A stretch of 64,000 nucleotides of DNA. It comes from Streptomyces sp. DH24. GTDB taxonomy: Bacteria > Actinomycetota > Actinomycetes > Streptomycetales > Streptomycetaceae. Made by a program: the position numbers and the translations under genes. Below are positions 58,182 through 64,000 of the stretch, piece after piece (within the stretch, counting starts at the first letter, position 1; the number at the start of each line of letters is the position of its first letter). The stretch spans positions 62,001-126,000 of the forward strand of contig NZ_JARVKW010000018.1 in NCBI RefSeq assembly GCF_029813775.1, read 5' to 3'. Under the pieces are notes generated by a model, which was not told the origin of the DNA, made no database searches, and saw only the letters and a list, made by a program, of their open reading frames with translations.

Positions 58182-59420
58182 TCAGCGCGGTGGCCTCGCC
58201 GGCCGCCCGTAGTGGTCGGCGACCACCCGCGCGAGCGCCCCGTTGCGGTCCGCCGCGACCTCCCGGGCGGCGAAGTAGACGTGCCCGCGCACCTGCGCGT
58301 ACCGCTCGGCGAGCGTGAGGTGCCGGGACAGCTCGGCCGGGTCCTGCCAGGCCGCGGGCTGCGCCGGGTCGCCCGCCTTGTACAGCGCCTCCCCCACGTA
58401 GAGGCTGGTGCCGGTGCCGCGCGCCACGTCGGCCCACCAGGGCAGCAGCTTGGCGTAGTCGGCGGCGGAGAAGCCGATGTTCCAGTACAGCTGCGGGCAG
58501 ATGTAGTCGATCCAGTTCTCCCGCACCCAGCGCCGGGTGTCCGCGTACAGGTCGTCGTACGTCTGCACGCCCGCGCGCGTGTCGGAGCCGCGGGAGTCGG
58601 TGGCGGCGTTGCGCCACACCCCGAAGGGGCTGATGCCGAAGCGGGTGGTGGGCCGGACGCCCTTGACGCGGGCCGCGGTCTCGCGCACCAGCCGGTCGAT
58701 GTTGTCGCGCCGCCAGGAGGCGCGGTCCGGGAAGGCGGTGCCGTGCGCCTCGTAGGCCGCGTCGTCGTCGAAGGTCTGGCCGGCCACCGGGTAGGGGTAG
58801 AAGTAGTCGTCGAAGTGGACGGCGTCGACCGGGTAGCGGTGCACGGCGTCGAGCATCGCGTCCTGCACGAAGGCGCGGACCTCGGGCAGGCCGGGGTTGT
58901 AGTACAGCTTCCCGCCGTACTTCACGACCCACCCGGGGTTGCGGCGGGCGGGGTGCGAGGCGACGAGCCGGGACGGGTCGGTGTGGTTGGCGACGCGGTA
59001 CGGGTTGAACCAGGCGTGCAGTTCCAGGCCCCGCGCGTGGGCCTCCTCGACGGCCGTGCCGAGCGGGTCCCAGCCCGGGGTCCTGCCCTGGGTGCCGGTG
59101 AGGACCTGCGACCACGGTTCGTGGGGCGAGGGCCACAGCGCGTCGGCCGTCGGCCGCACCTGGAAGATCACCGTGTTGAGGCGGCGGCGGACGGCCGTGT
59201 CGAGGTGGGCGATCAGCTCCGCCCGCTGCTCGGCCGCGGTCAGGCCCGGCCGGGACGGCCAGTCGCGGTTGGCGACGGTCGCCAGCCACACGCCCCGCAT
59301 GTCGGTGATCACCCGCCGCCCGCCGCCCGGCGCGGCCGCCGCGCCCGGGGCCGCCCCCGGGACGGCCGTCAGGGCGGCCAGTGCTGCGGCCGCGAACGTT
59401 CTGCGTGACAATCTGCTCAT
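58182..59420 (-). CDS. Tat-exported GH10-like (GHL10) glycoside hydrolase
   Basis: 412 residues. A twin-arginine signal (SRRTFAAAALAALTA) heads the protein. The TIM-barrel family called GHL10/DUF187 is shown by RGVWLATVANRDWPSRP, FQVRPTADALWPS, LHAWFNPYRVANH, DAVHFDDYFYPYPV and FGISPFGVWRN. It probably acts on peptidoglycan, glycoconjugates or cell-wall glycans; the exact substrate is unknown. ATG at 59420; an upstream ATG at 59483 is unlikely because it lacks a signal peptide. Confidence 0.88.
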   Translation of the reverse strand: MSRLSRRTFAAAALAALTAVPGAAPGAAAAPGGGRRVITDMRGVWLATVANRDWPSRPGLTAAEQRAELIAHLDTAVRRRLNTVIFQVRPTADALWPSPHEPWSQVLTGTQGRTPGWDPLGTAVEEAHARGLELHAWFNPYRVANHTDPSRLVASHPARRNPGWVVKYGGKLYYNPGLPEVRAFVQDAMLDAVHRYPVDAVHFDDYFYPYPVAGQTFDDDAAYEAHGTAFPDRASWRRDNIDRLVRETAARVKGVRPTTRFGISPFGVWRNAATDSRGSDTRAGVQTYDDLYADTRRWVRENWIDYICPQLYWNIGFSAADYAKLLPWWADVARGTGTSLYVGEALYKAGDPAQPAAWQDPAELSRHLTLAERYAQVRGHVYFAAREVAADRNGALARVVADHYGRPARPPR

Positions 59421-59593
59421 CCGGCACCCCCGGGAACCCTCCGGATCCGTGTGGTCACGGATCGCACTGAAGTCCCCCAGCATGCCCGACCCGGGCGATC
59501 GATCATCGATACTTGGCGGTAACGTGCACGATCGGAGCAGGGCACCCGTACCACGGCGACCTGCCCCCGCCGTAGATCAGCGAAAGGGACGAT

Positions 59594-60454
59594 GTGACAG
59601 ACATCGAGCGCGTCGGAGTGGTGGGCTGCGGCCAGATGGGAGCGGGCATCGCGGAGGTCTGCGCCCGCGCCGGCCTGGACGTGATGGTCGCCGAGACCAC
59701 CGGCGAAGCCCTGGAGATAGGCCGCACCCGGCTGTTCAACTCCCTGGACAAGGCCGCCCAGCGCGGCAAGATCAGCGAGGCGGAGCGGGAGGCGACGCAG
59801 GCGCGCCTGAGCTTCACCACCGACCTCGGCGAGTTCGCCGACCGCGACCTGGTCATCGAGGCCGTCGTGGAGAACGAGCAGGTCAAGTCCGAGATCTTCC
59901 AGGTGCTCGACCAGGTCGTGACCCGGCCCGACGCGATCCTGGCGTCCAACACCTCCTCCATCCCGCTGGTGAAACTGGCGGTCGCCACCTCGCGGCCCGA
60001 CCAGGTCATCGGCATCCACTTCTTCAACCCGGCGCCGGTGCAGCAGCTCGTCGAGCTGATCCCGGCGCTGACCACCTCGGAGGGCACGCTCGGGCGGGCC
60101 CAGGTCTTCACCGAGAAGGTGCTCGGCAAGCACGCGATCCGCGCCCAGGACCGCTCCGGCTTCGTGGTGAACGCGCTGCTGATCCCGTACCTGCTCTCCG
60201 CGATCCGGATGTTCGAGACGGGCATCGCCAGCCGCGAGGACATCGACAACGGCATGGAGATGGGCTGCGCCCACCCGATGGGCCCGCTGAAGCTGTCCGA
60301 CCTCATCGGCCTGGACACGGTCGCCTCGGTCGCGCAGAGCATGTACGACGAGTACAAGGAACCCCTGTACGCCGCTCCCCCGCTCCTCCAGCGGATGGTC
60401 GACGCGGGCCGCCTGGGGCGCAAGACGGGGTCGGGGTTCTACACGTACGGCTGA
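59594..60454 (+). CDS. 3-hydroxybutyryl-CoA dehydrogenase
   Basis: 286 residues. The NAD(P) fold opens with VGVVGCGQMGAGIAEVCARAG. The catalytic His is in HFFNPAPVQQLVE and the C-terminal domain has HPMGPLKLSDLIGLDT. It oxidises 3-hydroxyacyl-CoA or, in reverse, reduces acetoacetyl-CoA. It is a single-domain form, not the fused FadB. GTG start with AAAGGGA 4 nt upstream. It may serve polyhydroxybutyrate, butyryl-CoA extender or phenylacetate pathways; the context does not tell. A strong terminator follows. Confidence 0.93.
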   Translation: MTDIERVGVVGCGQMGAGIAEVCARAGLDVMVAETTGEALEIGRTRLFNSLDKAAQRGKISEAEREATQARLSFTTDLGEFADRDLVIEAVVENEQVKSEIFQVLDQVVTRPDAILASNTSSIPLVKLAVATSRPDQVIGIHFFNPAPVQQLVELIPALTTSEGTLGRAQVFTEKVLGKHAIRAQDRSGFVVNALLIPYLLSAIRMFETGIASREDIDNGMEMGCAHPMGPLKLSDLIGLDTVASVAQSMYDEYKEPLYAAPPLLQRMVDAGRLGRKTGSGFYTYG

Positions 60455-60483
60455 TTACGCACGGTCAGATTTCGGCCAGTTCG

Positions 60484-60518
60484 CGGGCCCGGCACCGGAA
60501 GGGGTGCCGGGCCCGTTT
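60484..60518 (+). terminator. Terminator after the dehydrogenase gene
   Basis: CGGGCCCGGCACC (60484-60496) pairs perfectly with GGTGCCGGGCCCG (60503-60515), a 13-bp stem with a 6-nt loop followed by TTT, 30 bp past the stop. Confidence 0.9.
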
Positions 60519-60647
60519 CGTTCGCACGCCGTGTGCGCGGCGTGCCCGCACATGCCCTTCGCACACTCTCCCCACGTGCCCACCAGGCGAGTTGACTCGG
60601 CATGCGCAGGAAAGGGATGTGAATCGACTACGGAAAGGAGCGGATCT

Positions 60648-60905
60648 GTGACCGCCGATCCCGACCATCCCGCCGTCCACGGGGAACTCGCAGAGTTACG
60701 ACGCCGCCTCGACGTGGCGTACGCCCGCGTCGAGGGCGGCCTCGCTCTGCTCAGTCATCGCACCGAGGAGACCGCCAAGGAACTCGACGAGCTGAACTCC
60801 CGGATCGTCACGCTGGAGCACACCCGCTGGCCACTGGCGTCGGTCGCCGCCCTGGCGGCCGTGGGCGCGCTCGTGGTGGCGCTCTGGCAGGCGTTCGGCC
60901 GTTGA
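60648..60905 (+). CDS. Small coiled-coil membrane protein
   Basis: 85 residues from the GTG at 60648, AAAGGAG 7 nt upstream. A heptad-rich helix (about residues 12-60: ELAELRRRLDVAYARVEGGLALLSHRTEETAKELDELNSRIVTLEH) precedes one membrane span (about 63-82) and a short tail. The topology suggests a tail-anchored cytoplasmic coiled coil. It resembles small actinobacterial proteins of unknown role. It converges on the NUDIX gene, stops 24 bp apart. Confidence 0.75.
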   Translation: MTADPDHPAVHGELAELRRRLDVAYARVEGGLALLSHRTEETAKELDELNSRIVTLEHTRWPLASVAALAAVGALVVALWQAFGR

Positions 60906-60928
60906 GGGTCCCGGGCGTGGCGGGGGGA

Positions 60929-61474
60929 TCAGGGCAGGGTGTCCTGTCCGAGCCTGAGGTGGTGCAGCAGGAGTAACGCGGCCGCCATGTTGGCGGCCGG
61001 GACCTCGCCGCGGGCGACCAGATCGGGGACGACTTTGAGCGGGACCCATTCCCGGCGGTCCGACTCGAAGTCGTCCACGGGGTGCCCGAGGTACTCGCCC
61101 TCGTCGGCCCAGTAGACGTGGTGCCGGGCGTCGGTGAGGCCGTTGGACGGCTCCACGGTCATGAGGTGCCGCAGAGGTCCCGGGCGCCAGCCGGTCTCCT
61201 CCTCCAGTTCCCTGGCGGCCGCGTCGGCGACGTCCTCACCGTCCTCGACGACGCCCGCCGCGAGTTCCCACCCCCAGCTGTCGGTGATGAAGCGGTGGCG
61301 CCACAGGAGGAGAACCTCGTTCGCCTCGTTGACGACCGTGGCCACGGCGACGGGCCGCAGCCGTATCAGGAAGTGGTCGAGGTGCCGGCCGTCCGGCAGC
61401 TCGACATCTGCGAGATTGACGCTGAACCAGCGGTTCGAGTACACAGTTTGTTCGTTCTGCTTCGTCCACTGCAC
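60929..61474 (-). CDS. NUDIX hydrolase
   Basis: 181 residues from the GTG at 61474, with GGAAGGTGG upstream. The NUDIX box GX5EX7REUXEEXGU is exact in GVVEDGEDVADAAARELEEETGW (about residues 67-89). The N-terminal YSNRWFSVNLADVELPDGRHLDHFLIR is typical of ADP-ribose/ADP-sugar pyrophosphatases. It hydrolyses nucleoside diphosphates linked to another moiety; the substrate is unproven. It lies 131 bp downstream of the NsdA-like regulator on the same strand. Confidence 0.92.
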   Translation of the reverse strand: MQWTKQNEQTVYSNRWFSVNLADVELPDGRHLDHFLIRLRPVAVATVVNEANEVLLLWRHRFITDSWGWELAAGVVEDGEDVADAAARELEEETGWRPGPLRHLMTVEPSNGLTDARHHVYWADEGEYLGHPVDDFESDRREWVPLKVVPDLVARGEVPAANMAAALLLLHHLRLGQDTLP

Positions 61475-61604
61475 GGTTCTGCCACCTTCCGCCGAGTAGA
61501 TGGCAATATCGCAGCAGGAGCGGTCCGACAGCAGGCGCACGAAGGGCCGCTCTCGGCGCGGCGGTGGGCGCAGACTCCGTTGAGCAGGGACGACAGCGTG
61601 CCGA

Positions 61605-62945
61605 CTACAGCGGCACGCGCAGCGCCCCGTCGATGAGTTCGGCGGCCTCGGCCGTGCCCGCGCAGCCGCTGCGCACCAGGCGTTCGCGGACCGCGCGCAG
61701 TCTGTCGCGCAGCCGCTGGGACTCCATCCCCCGGGCCTGCTCGGCCATCTGGACGGCGATGGCAACCGCCTTGTCGGCGTTGCCCTGGCGCAGTTCGATG
61801 GTGCTGAGCATCGCCAGCCGGTGCACCCGGCCCCGGTCGTGCGCCGGGTTGTCCACGGCCGCCGCGGCGTGCTCCCCGGCCGCGTCCAGCTCGCCGAGGC
61901 TCAGCAGCGCCTCGGCCACCTGGACGTTGACCAGACCGGGCTGCACGTAGCCCGTCTCGTCGGGTTCGTAGCCGCGCCGGATCCGCTCGGCGGCCTGCTC
62001 GGCACGCCGGATGCACGACAGGGCGCTGCTGCCGTCGCCGAGGTGCGCGTACGCCTTCGCCTGCATCGCGTACAGGTCGGAGGCGAGCGCCGGGGTGATG
62101 TGCCGGCCGGCGGCGCGCAGCGCGGCCTCCGCGAAGGCGACGCCCTGCCGGTACTCCCGCATGAACAGCGACTGGTTGACCAGCAGCGCGATCACATACG
62201 CCCCGAGCCCCCGGTCGCCGCTGGCCTTCGCGAGCCTGAGGGCCTGGTGGAAGTAGCGCTGGGCGAGGCCGTGCGCGTCGGAGTCGTACGCGCAGATGCC
62301 GGCGATCGCCACCAACCCGCCGGTCGCCCGGTGCAGTTGGCGGCCGGTGGCGTCGGTGTAGCCGCCGCGCAGCAGCGGGGCCGCCTCGGAGTTGAGGAAG
62401 CCGACGATGCGGGCGCGGGTCGCCACGCCGCCGGCCTTGCGGTACATCTGCTCGTAGTGGGTGCGGGCGGCGCGCAGCATCTCCAGGTCGGCCGCCGTGA
62501 CCCGGTGCCGGCCGCCGCGGGAGACGTCCACGTCCTCGGGCGGGTTCTCCCACTCCCACACGGGCATCACGGCGGGCGTGCCGGTGACGGCCGGCGCGCC
62601 GAGGATGTGCGGGCGCTGCTGCTGGTCGGAGCGCCACAGCGCGGTGGCGCGTTCGACGAAGCCGGACAGCGACCCGGTGTGCGGGACGGACGGTTCGCCG
62701 GGCACGCCGAGACCGATGTCGTCCAGCGTGACGGGCCGGTGCAGCCGGGCGGCGAGCACCTCGCAGATCAGGTCGGGCACCTGGCCGCGGGGCCGCTGGC
62801 CCTTCAACCACCGTGCCACGGCGGTGTGTTCGTACCGGAGCGAGAGTCCGCGGGCGCGGCCCGCCTGGTTGACGTGGGCGGCGAGACCGGCGTGCGAGAT
62901 CCCGGCCTCGTCCAGGATCGCGTCGAGCAGAGTGTTGGGCTGCAT
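61605..62945 (-). CDS. NsdA-like transcriptional regulator with TPR-type helices
   Basis: 446 residues. N-terminal helix-turn-helix region (about 5-75: LLDAILDEAGISHAGLAAHVN, VARWLKGQRPRGQVPDLI) is followed by helical repeats resembling TPR (about 150-430). The sequence closely follows the NsdA family of Streptomyces, whose members repress antibiotic production and sporulation. Paralogues are common, so no symbol is given. ATG at 62945, and a perfect 7-bp dyad lies about 50 bp upstream. Confidence 0.82.
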   Translation of the reverse strand: MQPNTLLDAILDEAGISHAGLAAHVNQAGRARGLSLRYEHTAVARWLKGQRPRGQVPDLICEVLAARLHRPVTLDDIGLGVPGEPSVPHTGSLSGFVERATALWRSDQQQRPHILGAPAVTGTPAVMPVWEWENPPEDVDVSRGGRHRVTAADLEMLRAARTHYEQMYRKAGGVATRARIVGFLNSEAAPLLRGGYTDATGRQLHRATGGLVAIAGICAYDSDAHGLAQRYFHQALRLAKASGDRGLGAYVIALLVNQSLFMREYRQGVAFAEAALRAAGRHITPALASDLYAMQAKAYAHLGDGSSALSCIRRAEQAAERIRRGYEPDETGYVQPGLVNVQVAEALLSLGELDAAGEHAAAAVDNPAHDRGRVHRLAMLSTIELRQGNADKAVAIAVQMAEQARGMESQRLRDRLRAVRERLVRSGCAGTAEAAELIDGALRVPL

Positions 62946-63256
62946 GGGTGGCCCCCCGGGTGGCTGGGTGCGGGACAGACTAGTGCGAACGCATTCACAC
63001 GGGGTGTGAACGGAGTGCTCGAATCCGCACCGTGTGCGCGCTGTCGCGGAGAGTGCTCCGCCGGTTGACTGAATTGCCTCGCAAGAGGCCGGCCGGGCCG
63101 CCGGCTCCCCCTCGTACAGTGCGGCGGCCCGATTCCGCGCCGTCCGCCCGGCTGCCTGCCCGACACTCCGTGGCGGGGCGGACGGCGCGCCGCGCGGACA
63201 CATCCGGCAGGAGTGCCGGGCGCGCCGCGGCAGCGTGATGCTTCGCGGCCTCGACG
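62946..63256. other. 311-bp intergenic region
   Basis: Between the NsdA-like gene and the SpoIIE-type phosphatase, both leftward. It holds the promoter region of the regulator with a dyad at 62994-63010. No gene is supported; short frames across it are Arg/Pro/Ala-rich. Confidence 0.55.
62994..63010. promoter_or_regulatory. Operator-like dyad upstream of the NsdA-like gene
   Basis: TTCACAC-GGG-GTGTGAA, a perfect 7-bp dyad. TAGTCT on the minus strand downstream of it is a plausible -10 element. It could bind the regulator itself. Confidence 0.5.
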
Positions 63257-64000
63257 TCACGTGACGCGGTGCGTCCGGTGTCCCACGGGTGGGCCCGCGT
63301 GCGGCGCGTGGGGGCACCGGTCGTTGCGCAGTACGAGCAGGGCGACGTCGTCGGCAGGCGATTTGCCGGTGTGGCGCAGGAGTTGGGCGAGGACGGTGCG
63401 CAGTACGGTCTGCGGGCAGACCGGTGTGCCGCGGACGGCCTCGGTGAGCACGTCGGCGAGCGGGAAGAACCGGCCATGATCGTCGCGAGCCTCCTCCGCC
63501 CCGTCGGTGTGGAGGAACAGGGCGTCGCCGGGCCGCAGCCGGCCGCAGGGTTCGGCGGGCAGTTCGGCCGGCAGCGGGAACGGCCCGAGGGGCGGCAGGG
63601 GTTCGGACGCGGCGAGGGGCACGGCACGGCCGGCGCCCAGCAGATACGGCCAGGGGTGCCCGCAGTTGAGGACGTGCAGGGTGCCGTCGCCGCGGATCTC
63701 CAGCAGGAGCAGGGTGACGAACTCCTCGGCGACCGGGGTGTCCGGTTCGCGCCCGGACGACCGCTGTTCGTCGCCCGCGTGCTCCCGCAGGTGCCGGGCC
63801 AGCGCGCGCTGCAGCCTGCGCAGTACGTCCCCGAGGTCGGTCTCGTCGTGGACGGCCTCGCGGAAGCTGCCGAGGACGGCGGCGGCGGTCGACGCCGCGG
63901 CGAGACCGTGTCCGCGTACGTCGCCCATGACGACCCGCACACCCTGCTCGGTGGGGATCACCTCGTAGAGGTCGCCGCCGATCGAGGCGCCCCGGTCGGC
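63257..64000 (-). CDS. SpoIIE-type PP2C phosphatase, C-terminal part, cut by window
   Basis: At least 247 residues; the start lies beyond the right edge, and the last in-window codons read ADRGASIGGDLYEVIP. Catalytic PP2C motifs are intact: GGDLYEV (metal Asp), MGDVRGHGLAAAS, LNCGHPWPYL, LFLHTDGAEEARDDHGRFF and SPADDVALLVLR. It removes phosphate from Ser/Thr, typically on anti-sigma-factor antagonists. Full-length relatives carry N-terminal sensor (PAS, GAF) or membrane domains that cannot be seen here. Confidence 0.88.
   Translation of the reverse strand, partial: ADRGASIGGDLYEVIPTEQGVRVVMGDVRGHGLAAASTAAAVLGSFREAVHDETDLGDVLRRLQRALARHLREHAGDEQRSSGREPDTPVAEEFVTLLLLEIRGDGTLHVLNCGHPWPYLLGAGRAVPLAASEPLPPLGPFPLPAELPAEPCGRLRPGDALFLHTDGAEEARDDHGRFFPLADVLTEAVRGTPVCPQTVLRTVLAQLLRHTGKSPADDVALLVLRNDRCPHAPHAGPPVGHRTHRVT

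Overview
The window is high-GC actinobacterial DNA, almost certainly from a Streptomyces chromosome. The signs are a strong G/C preference at third codon positions, many GTG (and one TTG) starts, Tat-type signal peptides, probable leaderless promoters, and a gene order that I recall, without having checked, as resembling the S. coelicolor cobA/cobT/metNIQ/arg region. No phage, plasmid, rRNA or CRISPR sequence was seen. All functions are calls from sequence motifs and family memory; no search was run.

Left third (1-31.7 kb), mostly housekeeping. It opens with an acetyltransferase and the pabC/pabB pair for p-aminobenzoate. A five-gene tRNA cluster (Gly, Cys, three Val) follows, with its own promoter and terminator. 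Next are a zinc-ribbon protein, a phosphotransferase-like kinase and a membrane Ser/Thr kinase whose stop codon is formed by the end of a 179-bp inverted-repeat element. An rRNA 2'-O-methyltransferase leads into three corrinoid/siroheme genes: a siroheme synthase-type cobA, a giant BluB-CobT fusion with a ~1,080-residue low-complexity N-terminus, and cobL. The metNIQ methionine importer is preceded by a short unannotated reading frame ending in a Cys/Met-rich tail. Then come a HAD phosphatase, two membrane proteins, a sigma factor, a Tat-exported glycerophosphodiesterase, an acyltransferase, a TetR/MFS pair, an aldo/keto reductase, and argH with argG.

Middle (31.7-42.8 kb), the most unusual part. 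After an FMN-binding protein and a YkuD-type protein lies a tightly overlapping three-gene cassette: a 1,642-residue caspase-like/GHKL (Hsp90-type) ATPase protein, a 125-residue Cys-rich protein and a 198-residue membrane protein. It looks like an uncharacterised conflict or cell-suicide system. It is followed by an extracytoplasmic flavin electron-transfer module (ferric-reductase-like protein, two-domain FMN-binding protein, ApbE) and a repeat-filled gap. This block separates argGH from argCJBDR, and both arg promoters carry matching ArgR-type operators.

Right third (42.8-64 kb): argR, argD, argB, argJ and argC (an operon with 4-nt overlaps), a secreted EEP-family phosphohydrolase, a divergent MFS/ArsR-type regulator pair, a GH51 arabinofuranosidase, a histidine-phosphatase homologue lacking both catalytic histidines, and a MocR regulator divergent from an EamA transporter with overlapping start codons. 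The end holds DUF1918, a GH10-like hydrolase, a 3-hydroxyacyl-CoA dehydrogenase, a NUDIX hydrolase, an NsdA-like regulator and a SpoIIE-type phosphatase cut by the window edge.
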